Assembly (NCBI GenBank): GCA_025363155.1
Contig: JANYEL010000226.1
Coordinates: 1-47,827, forward strand
Length of the DNA: 47,827 bases
Reading direction: 5' to 3'
Source: Moraxellaceae bacterium
GTDB taxonomy: Bacteria; Pseudomonadota; Gammaproteobacteria; Pseudomonadales; Moraxellaceae
Below, piece after piece: positions 31,487-40,301 of this stretch. How positions within the stretch are numbered: position 1 is the stretch's first letter; each line of letters starts with the position of its first letter. The position numbers were made by a program, and so were the translations under genes. The notes beneath the pieces are model-generated. The model did no database searches and was not told where the DNA came from. It worked only from the letters and a program-made list of their open reading frames with translations.

Positions 31487-33298
31487 ATGAATTTAAATAT
31501 CATTAAGCTATTAAATGCAGACCTACCGACTAACTCACTTAAAAAATTGTCATTAGTTGGCGAATCTAAGTCTGAGATGCAAACTTGGGTTGCAAGTTTG
31601 TCTATGCTCAATGTTGGGGAAACAGCAAAACAACTCTACACTACGCTGCAAGAACTGTTAATTCTAGATGTTCCCGATTCAACACGATTTGAACTCATTG
31701 AAGTGCTGCGTCCCGCCGTTTATACCATCATCGAATCTCTTTCCAAACATTATATTAATCAAAATATTTTACTTGATGAACGCGCAGAACGCATTGCAGG
31801 CTTAGCACAACAATTACGTGTCTATGCTGCCATGATTTATCGCACCGTTGCCGTCCGTACCACTGAAGATTTGCAAACACATACATTTGGATTATTTGCA
31901 GTCGGCAAAAAGAAAGTATTTCTCAATCTTGCCGCGCAAGCCATCCATCGCGGATTGACTGAATTTTTCCGTTTATCAGCAGAGTCTAAAACACTTTATC
32001 TGCCAGTATATAAAGGGATGTGGCTCCGATTGCATGAGCTATTCCAAAAAGCACAAACATTAGAGCTCAGTAAATTTGCACTACGCGACGAAAATCAGGC
32101 CTATGGAAAAATACTGACTATTGAGCAAGCTTACCTGCGCTCAATCTTTATGTCCGCCTGTAACACCAATAAATTACGTCAAACAGAAATTAAGAAAATC
32201 AGCCAACTGAGTGAAATCTGGGTCAGTCTAGTTCGTATATCACCAACACCAAGTGGTCGCGACTTATTCTTAGTCGATACTTCGATCGATGCTCCACCGA
32301 TGTACATTTCTCAGCTGAAACAAATCAATCCATCGATGTACTACATTGATGTACAAGAGTTATTAAGCCATTTCGAGAATCTAGGTGGAGATCACGCGAA
32401 ACTTCTCCACCCTTCGGAAGAAACTTTACTCTCTGGCTCACTTCGCCTACATCTACTTCAAACATTGCGTGCACCAGCAGAACGCAGCACAGAAAGACAT
32501 CCGCATAACGGTGTGATCAATCTATCCTTAGGACTGATTGGTGCTCACTATCAACTTGCAGATCGTCAATCCTTTGAAGAAGTCATTCAAATCCAAGAAG
32601 TCATCACCAACCCTGAAATCCCTATTATTCAGCCGGGTTCAGCCCATAATATTGACTTGAACTACAGCATTCAAGAAGGCAAAGTACGCCAAAATGCAAC
32701 GAAAGAATATCTTGAAGCCTATCAATGCCAAATTATTAACATCAGCCTAGGCGGCTATTGCATTCGCTGGGTTGGGACAACGCCAAACGTACTCCGTAGT
32801 GGTGAATTAATCGCAATTCGTGAAAATGATGATGCGGAATGGAGTATCGGCTTAATTCGCTGGGTTCAACAACAACTGAATTCTGGTGCCGAGTTTGGTA
32901 TTGAAATATTATCTCAACGTGGCAAAGCTTGTGGCGCACGTGTCATCCGTCAAGATGGCTACTCGAGCGACTATATGCGCACGATTTTATTACCTGAAAT
33001 GAAAGAATTGAATCGCACTGCCAGTATTATTGCGCCCATTTTAGCGTTCAAATCGGGTCACAAAATTTCAATTCGATTAGGTAATGAGGAAGTCCGCGCT
33101 CAATTGATGCGTGAGATTGTCGTGACACAAAGTTTCAGTCAATTTGAGTTTGTATTAACTCAACCTGAAAAACTGAACCCAAACAGTGAACTGTCTAAAC
33201 ATACTCAAAAACAAGAAATTCCGAGTGATATTCCAGTCTCAGTGGCGGCGAAAAGTAAGCCTCGCGATGAACTTGATGAGATTTGGGATACATTATAA
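31487..33298 (+). CDS. PilZ-like domain protein upstream of FimX
   Basis: 603 residues from the ATG at 31487. The first 300 residues are helical without a motif I recognise (LDERAERIAGLAQQLRVYAA; YLRSIFMSACN). From about residue 405 a PilZ-like beta-barrel is visible: CQIINISLGGYCIRW (Asn418-Ile-Ser-Leu-Gly-Gly), GELIAIRENDDAEWSIGLIRWV and EFGIEILSQRG. The N/D-x-S-x-x-G part of the c-di-GMP site is present, but the R-x-x-x-R motif that should precede it is not clear, so ligand binding is uncertain. It lies 185 bases upstream of fimX; in Xanthomonas FimX works through a PilZ protein on the pilus ATPase PilB, so a role in type IV pili is a reasonable inference. Cytoplasmic; no signal peptide. 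Confidence 0.75.
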   Translation: MNLNIIKLLNADLPTNSLKKLSLVGESKSEMQTWVASLSMLNVGETAKQLYTTLQELLILDVPDSTRFELIEVLRPAVYTIIESLSKHYINQNILLDERAERIAGLAQQLRVYAAMIYRTVAVRTTEDLQTHTFGLFAVGKKKVFLNLAAQAIHRGLTEFFRLSAESKTLYLPVYKGMWLRLHELFQKAQTLELSKFALRDENQAYGKILTIEQAYLRSIFMSACNTNKLRQTEIKKISQLSEIWVSLVRISPTPSGRDLFLVDTSIDAPPMYISQLKQINPSMYYIDVQELLSHFENLGGDHAKLLHPSEETLLSGSLRLHLLQTLRAPAERSTERHPHNGVINLSLGLIGAHYQLADRQSFEEVIQIQEVITNPEIPIIQPGSAHNIDLNYSIQEGKVRQNATKEYLEAYQCQIINISLGGYCIRWVGTTPNVLRSGELIAIRENDDAEWSIGLIRWVQQQLNSGAEFGIEILSQRGKACGARVIRQDGYSSDYMRTILLPEMKELNRTASIIAPILAFKSGHKISIRLGNEEVRAQLMREIVVTQSFSQFEFVLTQPEKLNPNSELSKHTQKQEIPSDIPVSVAAKSKPRDELDEIWDTL

Positions 33299-33329
33299 AC
33301 AATAAAAAAGCAGCATACACAAATTGAAC

Positions 33330-33360
33330 TGCCCATAGCACTATCGCTATGGGCATTTTG
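33330..33360 (+). terminator. Intrinsic terminator after the PilZ-like gene
   Basis: TGCCCATAGC and GCTATGGGCA form a perfect 10-base stem with loop ACTATC, followed by TTTTG. It suggests that fimX has its own promoter downstream of this point or depends on readthrough. Confidence 0.85.
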
Positions 33361-33483
33361 TCTATAAAATCGGTACTCTAATCCCATAATTTTATACTAT
33401 AAATGTCAGGGAGACGTTTGTTTAAGTATGCTGCGATAGCAAACTCGAACAACCTCAGATATGAAATCAAAGGTTATAAATTG

Positions 33484-35583
33484 ATGAGCAATAAGAGTGA
33501 AAGTTTACGTTTGCTAGTAGTGGACGAGTCGCCTGCGATTGCTGAAGCATTAACAAATCAACTTAAATCCCTAGGTGTTGCGTCTCGCTTACAAGTTCTG
33601 GATGATAAAGAAGAGCTTGAAAAGGCATTACGCCATGTTTGGGACATTATTCTGTTTATTGCTGGCTATGATATCGCATACGAAGATGTTCTTCGCCTTA
33701 TCCAAAGCAATGGTCAAGATCTGCCATTGATCTTACTCCTCAATGACCTCAAGGCTTTTGACCCAAATACCAGCGAAGACCCCTCAGCGCCTGTTTTAAA
33801 AGCTTACAGCGCAGGTGCAGTCGATGTTTTACCGATCAATCGCCCTTTACAATTGTCGCACTGCGTAAGACGTGAGTTGTCTAATTTAGAACATCGTCGC
33901 TCTAAACGTAATGCTGAAATGATGTTGGGTGATGCAGAACGACGCAGCCAACTTCTCCTGAAGAACTCTCGCACAGCGGTCTCTTATATCGATGAAGGCG
34001 TCCATATTTACGCCAACGAATCTTATTTAGAATTATTTGGTTATGAGTCTATCGATGAATTAATGGGCATGCCTGTTATTGATCTCGTTGATAGTAAAGA
34101 CTTACAAGAATTTAAAGAATTTATTAAAACTTACAGCAAAACGGGTCGCAACGAGGCGGACTTTAACTTCAGTGGTATTCGTGCCGACAAAAGCCGTTTT
34201 GAAGCGATGCTACAACTCGCGCCAGCCAGTTTCGAAGGCGAACCCTGTATTCAAGTCATTATTCAGCATCAAGCTGTCGCAGATACAAGCCATCTTGAAG
34301 CGCAGCTCGCAGCTGTTGAACGTCTTGATGCGTTAACTAATCTTGGTAATCGTCGCGCACTCGAAGATGATTTAGAGTCAACTCGAGATGCGGCTATTAA
34401 ATCAAAACAACAACATGCTTTGTTGTTTACCAGTATTGATAATATTGGACAAATAAATGCTAGCGCAGGTCTGGCGGGTAGTGATGCAACTGTTATTAAA
34501 ATCAGTGAAACATTGAAAGCCCAATTCTCTGGCGCACACACATATCGCTTTGGTGATTCAACTTTTGCAACACTGGTCACGAATACTTCTTCTGAAAGTA
34601 TTAGCAAAATTGCTCAAAAGACAACCGAGCAGATAGCCAAAACATTAATCAGTGTTGGTGCTCGCACGGTTCAGACGACAGTCAGTATCGGCATCGCGAT
34701 GATTGGTGAAACCTCACCAAGCAGTGAAGAAATTCTGTCACGTGCATTTAATGCTGCTGATAAAGTCAAAATTCAGAATCAAGGGTTGGGGAATGGTATC
34801 AACCTGTACAACCCTGCGGAAAATGCGACCGAATCAGACCAAGCGCTACGCGAACTTCTTGAAGATGCCTTAGAAAAAGGCACATTCAAGCTGATGTTCC
34901 AATCAGTTTACGATACGAACAATGAAGCAGCACCACTGTTTGAAGTCTACGCTCGCCTTCCACTTGCGAACGGCGAAACGATGATGCCTGAACAGTTCAT
35001 GCCAGTCGCACATCGATTCGGTATGGAAAGTCGTCTTGATCGTTGGATATTACTCAACGCCTGTAAGCGGCTTAAGTCACAACAAGCAACCCATCCAAAT
35101 ACGCGCCTTTTGATTAATCTCAGTGCAGACTCATTACAAGATACGAGCTTACCAGTCTTGGTCGGCAAACTTGCAACCGCAATTAGTAAAGGTGATAACA
35201 AGCCTCTAACCTTACAGTTTAATGAAAATGATGCCATTAGCTATCTAGAACTGGCTCGTAGCAACATTCAACAATTCCATGAAAATGGCTGTCAGGTTGC
35301 AATCAATAATTTTGGCGCATCGCTCAACGCGATGAGTTTATTAGATCATTTGAAAGTTGATTTGGTCAAAATCGATAAATCATTTGTTCAAGATCTTGGC
35401 AATGAAGAAAACTTCCAAGCAGTCAAAAAACTCACCAGCGAAATCATTAGACATCAGTCGCAAGTGTTGATTGCCTACATTGAAACACCCGTTGCAATGT
35501 CTAAAGCATGGTCTATTGGTGCGCGTTATTTACAAGGTTATTATCTACAAATGCCAAGTGAAGACATGGTCTTTGATAGCTAA
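33484..35583 (+). CDS. fimX: FimX-like REC-PAS-GGDEF-EAL protein (degenerate c-di-GMP receptor)
   Basis: 699 residues from the ATG at 33484 (AAGG upstream); an in-frame start at 33403 adds 27 residues unlike the family. Domains: receiver-like 8-130 (LRLLVVDES start, but no phospho-acceptor Asp in the usual DIILFIAG strand), PAS about 155-260 (VHIYANESYLELFGYES), GGDEF about 290-440, EAL about 460-695. The GGDEF signature is replaced by GDSTF (357-361) and the EAL by EVY (487-489), so neither cyclase nor phosphodiesterase activity is expected; FimX of Pseudomonas is degenerate in the same domains and binds c-di-GMP in its EAL to promote type IV pilus assembly at the pole. The wording of the PAS region closely resembles P. 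aeruginosa FimX. Terminated by a long hairpin. Confidence 0.9.
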   Translation: MSNKSESLRLLVVDESPAIAEALTNQLKSLGVASRLQVLDDKEELEKALRHVWDIILFIAGYDIAYEDVLRLIQSNGQDLPLILLLNDLKAFDPNTSEDPSAPVLKAYSAGAVDVLPINRPLQLSHCVRRELSNLEHRRSKRNAEMMLGDAERRSQLLLKNSRTAVSYIDEGVHIYANESYLELFGYESIDELMGMPVIDLVDSKDLQEFKEFIKTYSKTGRNEADFNFSGIRADKSRFEAMLQLAPASFEGEPCIQVIIQHQAVADTSHLEAQLAAVERLDALTNLGNRRALEDDLESTRDAAIKSKQQHALLFTSIDNIGQINASAGLAGSDATVIKISETLKAQFSGAHTYRFGDSTFATLVTNTSSESISKIAQKTTEQIAKTLISVGARTVQTTVSIGIAMIGETSPSSEEILSRAFNAADKVKIQNQGLGNGINLYNPAENATESDQALRELLEDALEKGTFKLMFQSVYDTNNEAAPLFEVYARLPLANGETMMPEQFMPVAHRFGMESRLDRWILLNACKRLKSQQATHPNTRLLINLSADSLQDTSLPVLVGKLATAISKGDNKPLTLQFNENDAISYLELARSNIQQFHENGCQVAINNFGASLNAMSLLDHLKVDLVKIDKSFVQDLGNEENFQAVKKLTSEIIRHQSQVLIAYIETPVAMSKAWSIGARYLQGYYLQMPSEDMVFDS

Positions 35584-35598
35584 TATGTACATGATCAT

Positions 35599-35645
35599 CT
35601 GATTAGGACAAAGTGCATCTTTATAAGTCACTTTGTCCTAATCAG
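35599..35645. terminator. Perfect 17-base hairpin between fimX and tetR-type gene
   Basis: CTGATTAGGACAAAGTG and CACTTTGTCCTAATCAG form a perfect stem with a 13-base loop. No long T-tract follows on either strand. Position between convergent genes suggests a bidirectional terminator. Confidence 0.7.
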
Positions 35646-35742
35646 CTTTAATAAGATAAGTCTTGCACCGCTCTCTATTCTTGATTTGCTCTATAACACT
35701 AAAAATAGATTAACAAACTCATTAAAAACAACCATAACGCTA

Positions 35743-36354
35743 TTATTCTGGCTTAAATCCACTGAACGTTACATGCAACATATTTGACACAATTTCGTCT
35801 TTGCTCATTTTGCTAAATATTTGCAGATACTCCACTGTCGGATCACAAGTACGTGCGTAGTAGCTGAATAAAATCACATTGGTCGGCAGTGATGCACTGA
35901 GTTCACCATTCTTTTGGGCAGCAACAACGAGCCCTTCAATTTGATTATTTAACTTAAAAATTCGTGCAATATATTTCAGATTGCGCATCAACATTTCACG
36001 TACATGCGCGCTCGTTGATGGTAAAAATGGGATTCCTCCATCCAATCTGACGCGTAAAGCCCATTCTAATAATGCAGTTAGTTTTTCCAACGGACTTAAC
36101 GCTGCGTCCAAGTCTGCCAAAAAATCAATCGCACCGTCAATGAGGCGAATTAACGCTTCGCCAACTAACTCTTCTTTAGATTTGAAGTGTTTATACAGAC
36201 TTGGTTTAGAAATACCAACGTTACTGGCGACATCATCCATGGTCATCAAGTCATAGCCTTTATTGCCTAAGATTATTGTCGCCGCGTCAAGAATTGCACT
36301 TTCACGTAGCTTAAAGGCTTGGTCTTTAAAACTCAGTTTGCTCAGAATACTCAT
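35743..36354 (-). CDS. TetR-family transcriptional regulator
   Basis: 203 residues. The N-terminal HTH reads ILDAATIILGNKGYDLMTMDDVASNVGISKPSLYKHFKSKEELV by position (about residues 19-62), with the canonical G-I-S-K-P-S-L-Y-x-H-F recognition helix; the C-terminal part is a helical ligand domain without identifiable ligand. Divergent from the lipid-modification operon with a 109-base shared region, so it most likely represses that operon and itself. In other bacteria similar lipid gene sets are controlled by an ECF sigma factor with ChrR-type anti-sigma or by MerR-type regulators, which are absent here; control by TetR is inferred from position. Confidence 0.9.
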   Translation of the reverse strand: MSILSKLSFKDQAFKLRESAILDAATIILGNKGYDLMTMDDVASNVGISKPSLYKHFKSKEELVGEALIRLIDGAIDFLADLDAALSPLEKLTALLEWALRVRLDGGIPFLPSTSAHVREMLMRNLKYIARIFKLNNQIEGLVVAAQKNGELSASLPTNVILFSYYARTCDPTVEYLQIFSKMSKDEIVSNMLHVTFSGFKPE

Positions 36355-36463
36355 CAGTAAATTTCCAATACTATGTAGTAGCTTTTATTCATGATTAGTA
36401 GTAATGTTAACACTGGTAGATGTAATTGAATACAACTCAATCGAAGAAGCTTCAGGTGATAGC
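36355..36463. promoter_or_regulatory. Divergent promoter/operator region of the TetR gene and lipid operon
   Basis: 109 A+T-rich bases between two divergent starts must hold both promoters and probably the TetR operator. Candidate symmetric elements are TTGAATACAACTCAA (36425-36439, imperfect) and GTTAAC (36409-36414). AGGTGA 5 bases before 36464 is the ribosome site of the first operon gene. No operator can be fixed by eye. Confidence 0.5.
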
Positions 36464-37741
36464 ATGAATAACACACGGCAACGTATCGCGGTGATCGGCT
36501 CAGGAATTTCTGGTCTCGCAACTGCTTACTTCTTAAGCCGTGAACATGATGTTGTATTATTTGAAAAAAATAGCTATTTAGGCGGTCATACAAACACCGT
36601 TGATATCACTATCGAAAACCAAAATCACGCTGTCGACACAGGCTTCTTAGTATTTAATGAACTGACTTATCCAAACTTCATCGCATTGCTCGCTGAACTT
36701 GATGTGAAGAGCTACGCCAGTGATATGTCGTTTGGTGTTTCTCTAGGTCGTGATCAACTCGAATGGGCGGGTACCAATCTCAATACAGTTTTCGCACAAC
36801 GTCGACGTCTTTTCTCTCCAGCATTCTTATCCATGCTGTTCGATATTATTCGCTTTAATCGAAGTGCAAAAGACAATCTCACATTAAGCAATCAAGAACG
36901 CTTAACGCTCGGACAGCTTATCGAGTATGGCCATTATGGTGCGATGTTTCGCGATGCCTATTTACTCCCTATGGCAGCCGCCATTTGGTCGAGCTCACCA
37001 AAAGATATTTTAGAGTTCCCTGCTAGCACATTTCTACGCTTCTGTTTAAATCATGCGCTATTACAAGTCAATGATCGCCCACAATGGCATACGGTTCATG
37101 GCGGTGGGCGCAGTTATGTGCAAAAGATTACTGATCAGCTTGCCGATATCCGATTAAATAATCCTGTCCACTTTATCAAACGTACCGATGAAGGCATTTT
37201 AGTCAACAGTGATATCGGTGACGAGGTATTTGATTCCGTCGTATTAGCCACTCATGCACCACAAAGTTTAAGTTTACTATCAGATGCAAGTGGTCGTGAA
37301 CGTGAAATTTTGTCTCGCATCCGCTATCAACCGAACACGGCATATCTGCATACTGATATCGAGCAAATGCCTCAGAATAAAAAAGTATGGTCGGCTTGGA
37401 ACTATTTGGGAGGAGCTGCGGTTGATGGACAAAGACCAGTCTGTGTCAGCTACTGGCTCAATCAATTGCAGAATTTACCGTTCAAGACGCCCGTTATTTT
37501 AACATTGAATCCATTTACTCCGCCTGCTCCAGAGTCAGTTCTTGCTCAATTTGAATATGAACATCCTATTTTTGACCATGCTGCCATTAAAGCGCAGGAA
37601 AAACTCTCCACGATCCAAGGTCAAAATCGGGTATGGTTTGCAGGTGCTTGGACGGGTTATGGCTTCCATGAAGATGGACTCAAGTCAGCCATTCGTATCG
37701 CAGCCGACTTTAATCTTGCGCCTCATTGGGCGAAGGTGTGA
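36464..37741 (+). CDS. FAD-dependent amine-oxidase-like oxidoreductase of the Cfa operon
   Basis: 425 residues from the ATG at 36464 (AGGTGA upstream). N-terminal FAD site IAVIGSGISGLATAYFLSREHDVVLFEKN (G-x-G-x-x-G with acidic end), then LGGHTNTV and DTGFLVFNELTYPN, and a C-terminal WFAGAWTGYGFHEDGLKSA that closes the flavin fold. This family is found with Cfa-type methyltransferases and DUF1365 proteins; a relative in Rhodobacter (UfaD) acts on methylated membrane fatty acids on the way to furan fatty acids. Whether this protein does the same is an inference. First gene of a tightly packed eight-gene operon; 3 bases separate it from the next gene. Confidence 0.85.
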   Translation: MNNTRQRIAVIGSGISGLATAYFLSREHDVVLFEKNSYLGGHTNTVDITIENQNHAVDTGFLVFNELTYPNFIALLAELDVKSYASDMSFGVSLGRDQLEWAGTNLNTVFAQRRRLFSPAFLSMLFDIIRFNRSAKDNLTLSNQERLTLGQLIEYGHYGAMFRDAYLLPMAAAIWSSSPKDILEFPASTFLRFCLNHALLQVNDRPQWHTVHGGGRSYVQKITDQLADIRLNNPVHFIKRTDEGILVNSDIGDEVFDSVVLATHAPQSLSLLSDASGREREILSRIRYQPNTAYLHTDIEQMPQNKKVWSAWNYLGGAAVDGQRPVCVSYWLNQLQNLPFKTPVILTLNPFTPPAPESVLAQFEYEHPIFDHAAIKAQEKLSTIQGQNRVWFAGAWTGYGFHEDGLKSAIRIAADFNLAPHWAKV

Positions 37742-37744
37742 CTT

Positions 37745-38494
37745 ATGCAAGCTCCAGCGCTGCTAATTCGAGGTCAAGTCATCCATGAGCGCTTACGTCC
37801 AGCGCGGAATAAATTTGTATATCCTGTGTTTTTCCTACGAGTCAATTTAGAGCGTTTAGCCGAGCTAAACTCATTTTGGTTTGGCATCAATCGATGGCGA
37901 CTTGCCGCTCTCTATACCCGTGATTACGGTCCTCGCGATGGCTCGAATCTTAAAGAATGGATTTCAAAACTACTGCTCGATGCAAATATTAAAGCGGATG
38001 GCGAAGTGTGGTTGCAAACATTCCCACGGCTCTTTGGTTTTGTATTCAACCCAGTCAGCTTCTGGTATTGCTACGATAAACAAGGTGACTTGCGAGCCGT
38101 CTTAGCTGAAGTGAATAATACATTTGGCGAAACGCACAGTTATTTAATATCCGCACCAGACAATCAAATTATTAATGAAAACACACCTGTTGAATGTTTG
38201 AAGCGTTTGCATGTTTCTCCATTTTGCGAGGTCCGTGGGTTTTATCGTTTTCGCTTTCGGGATACTGCCAATACCACCCTCACTAGCATTGATTATTACG
38301 ATGATGGCCTTCTCATCAAAACTGCGATCAGCGGTCACTCAGAGCCTTTTACGAATCAAAAAATATTCCTTGCCGTTTCATCCCAGCCGTTTCTAACGAT
38401 CAGCATCGTATTTCGTATTCTTTGGCAAGCATTCAGGCTCTGGAGCAAACGCGTTCCATTTTTCACTAAACCTGAACGACCTAGCCAAAACTAA
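37745..38494 (+). CDS. DUF1365 family protein
   Basis: 249 residues. Recognised by LLIRGQVIHERLRPARNKFVYPVFFLRVNL at the start (R-P-x-x-N-x-F-x-Y-P core), LQTFPRLFGFVFNPVSFWYCYD in the middle and ALAEVNNTFGE-like LAEVNNTFGETHSYL. Family members always travel with Cfa-like methyltransferases and flavin oxidoreductases; the reaction is unknown. Probably soluble or membrane-associated, no signal peptide. GAAGG lies before the ATG; 28 bases upstream of cfa. Confidence 0.92.
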   Translation: MQAPALLIRGQVIHERLRPARNKFVYPVFFLRVNLERLAELNSFWFGINRWRLAALYTRDYGPRDGSNLKEWISKLLLDANIKADGEVWLQTFPRLFGFVFNPVSFWYCYDKQGDLRAVLAEVNNTFGETHSYLISAPDNQIINENTPVECLKRLHVSPFCEVRGFYRFRFRDTANTTLTSIDYYDDGLLIKTAISGHSEPFTNQKIFLAVSSQPFLTISIVFRILWQAFRLWSKRVPFFTKPERPSQN

Positions 38495-38521
38495 GCCCTT
38501 AAAGAGGAGTAGAAAAACATC

Positions 38522-39733
38522 ATGAGCCAGACAATAACATCACTACCTTCTTATCGAAGCCTACCCGCTTCGGCTAAGCTTTTCCTGAAATTGATCGCAC
38601 GCGTCCGTGTGGGACATTTTCAAGTGATTACCCCTGAAGGTCAGTCATTAACTTTTGGTGAACTGCATCAACCGCTGAGTGCCACACTGCAAATTAAAGA
38701 CTGGCGCGCATGTGGTCGTATTATTCGCGCGGGGGATATTGGTTTTGCCGAAAGCTATGAAGCGGACTGGATCGATAGTCCTGATCTCACGGCATTGCTT
38801 CGCCTCGCCATAAAAAATGAAGCCGTGCTCGATCGTGTAGTCTTTGGTGGTCGTCTCACGACTTTATGGTATCGCTTAAAGCATGTATTACGACCTAACA
38901 CTCGTAAAGGAAGTCAGCGAAATATCCATGCCCATTATGACATTGGTAATGATTTCTATAACTTGTGGCTCGATAAAAGTCTGACCTATTCAAGTGCTAT
39001 TTTTGAGGGTGACTACAGCCAGTTATTGCAGCAAGCCCAAACGCGGAAATACCAACGGATTATCGACGAACTCGGTTTACAGGCTGGTGATAAGGTTCTG
39101 GAAATCGGTTGTGGCTGGGGCGGATTTGCAGAACATGCCGCAAAGCTCGAGATCCATGTTCATGGTGTGACTATTTCACAAGCCCAACTAGAAATAGCGC
39201 AAAAAAGAATCGCCGAAAACAACCTGCAATATCTCGCTCAACTTGAATTACGCGACTATCGTGATTTGCAAGGTGAATACGATGCGATCGTCTCGATTGA
39301 AATGTTTGAAGCCGTTGGCGAACGCTTCTGGCCTGAATTTTTCAGTATTCTTACTGATCGACTTAAAACCAATGGCAAAGCATTGGTTCAATCCATCACG
39401 ATTGATGAGCGTAACTTTGAACGTTATCGCAGCAATACCGATTTCATACAGCAGTATATTTTCCCAGGCGGCATGTTACCTAGCCCAGAACGCTTCTGTG
39501 CAAAAGCCATAAAAGCTAATTTCAAGGTCTTAGACCAATATGCGTTTGGTAAAGACTATGCGGAAACATTGCGCCGCTGGAGTCAGAAGTTTCAAGAAGA
39601 AAATCACGCCATTACGCGGCAAGGATTTGATGAGCGGTTTATGCGAATTTGGCAACTTTACTTTGCATATTGTGAAGCTGGATTCGATGAGGAGAAAACG
39701 AATGTCTTCCAATTCTTACTCCAAAAATCTTAA
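38522..39733 (+). CDS. cfa: Cyclopropane-fatty-acyl-phospholipid synthase family methyltransferase
   Basis: 403 residues. It transfers a methyl(ene) group from SAM to the double bond of unsaturated phospholipid acyl chains in the membrane. The SAM site is VLEIGCGWGGFAEHAA; preceded by HAHYDIGNDFYNLWLDKSLTYSSAIF-type motif (H-Y-D-I-G-N-D-F-Y core) and followed by VSIEMFEAVGE, YIFPGGMLPS, and a C-terminal RMWQLYFAYCE-like region. All are hallmark Cfa motifs. Strong AGAGGAG upstream. In this operon type the enzyme may be a specialised paralogue (e.g. making methylated precursors) rather than the general Cfa. Its end overlaps the next gene by 32 bases. Confidence 0.9.
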   Translation: MSQTITSLPSYRSLPASAKLFLKLIARVRVGHFQVITPEGQSLTFGELHQPLSATLQIKDWRACGRIIRAGDIGFAESYEADWIDSPDLTALLRLAIKNEAVLDRVVFGGRLTTLWYRLKHVLRPNTRKGSQRNIHAHYDIGNDFYNLWLDKSLTYSSAIFEGDYSQLLQQAQTRKYQRIIDELGLQAGDKVLEIGCGWGGFAEHAAKLEIHVHGVTISQAQLEIAQKRIAENNLQYLAQLELRDYRDLQGEYDAIVSIEMFEAVGERFWPEFFSILTDRLKTNGKALVQSITIDERNFERYRSNTDFIQQYIFPGGMLPSPERFCAKAIKANFKVLDQYAFGKDYAETLRRWSQKFQEENHAITRQGFDERFMRIWQLYFAYCEAGFDEEKTNVFQFLLQKS

Positions 39734-40301
39734 TAACCACCCAGCAAAACGTGCAGGATTAGCAGAACTCGCTCGCAATGCGAAGCCATTTATGGCCGTG
39801 TTCTTTATCTCGGGAGTGATGATTATGCCAAGTTATGCCGCAAGCTGGCGTGATGAACTACCGAATGCAACACTGGTCGGTAGTGGTCATTTCCGTTGGT
39901 TTGGACTTAAGATTTATAGTGCAAAACTTTGGAGCGAAAATGCGCGTTTCAATGCAAACGCCAAATTTGCACTTGAGCTTACCTACAACCGTAGTATCAG
40001 TCACAAGCAGTTTATAAAAACAACCATTGATGAAATTAAACGATTAAACGGCAATCAGATTAGTGCTGAAAAACTGGCGTCTTGGGAAAAAGAACTCATT
40101 CCTGCGAGTCCAGATGTATCGTCAGGCGATGAGCTGATCGGCGTCTACTTACCTGAACAAGGCTATCGTGTTTATAACAAACAAGGTCTGCTAGCGGATA
40201 TTCAAGATCCTGAACTCGCGCGCGCCTTCTTTGCGATTTGGTTAGATCCACGCACTAAAGATAGTGGGCTACGCGCGCAATTGTTAGGGACTGAAAAATG
40301 A
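39702..40301 (+). CDS. Chalcone-isomerase-like secreted protein (copy 1)
   Basis: 199 residues from the ATG at 39702, chosen because GAGGAG lies 8 bases upstream; it begins inside the last 32 bases of cfa. A signal segment (FMAVFFISGVMIMPSYA) ends before ASWRDELPNA. The mature part reads as the chalcone-isomerase-like fold of bacteria: LVGSGHFRWFGLKIYSAKLW, FALELTYNRSIS, SSGDELIGVYLPEQGYRVYN and FFAIWLDPRT. These proteins lack plant-type activity as far as known and occur with Cfa clusters; substrate unknown, possibly a fatty acid or lipid in the periplasm. A close paralogue lies at the other end of the operon on the opposite strand. Overlaps the MFS gene by four bases. Confidence 0.82.
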   Translation: MSSNSYSKNLNNHPAKRAGLAELARNAKPFMAVFFISGVMIMPSYAASWRDELPNATLVGSGHFRWFGLKIYSAKLWSENARFNANAKFALELTYNRSISHKQFIKTTIDEIKRLNGNQISAEKLASWEKELIPASPDVSSGDELIGVYLPEQGYRVYNKQGLLADIQDPELARAFFAIWLDPRTKDSGLRAQLLGTEK

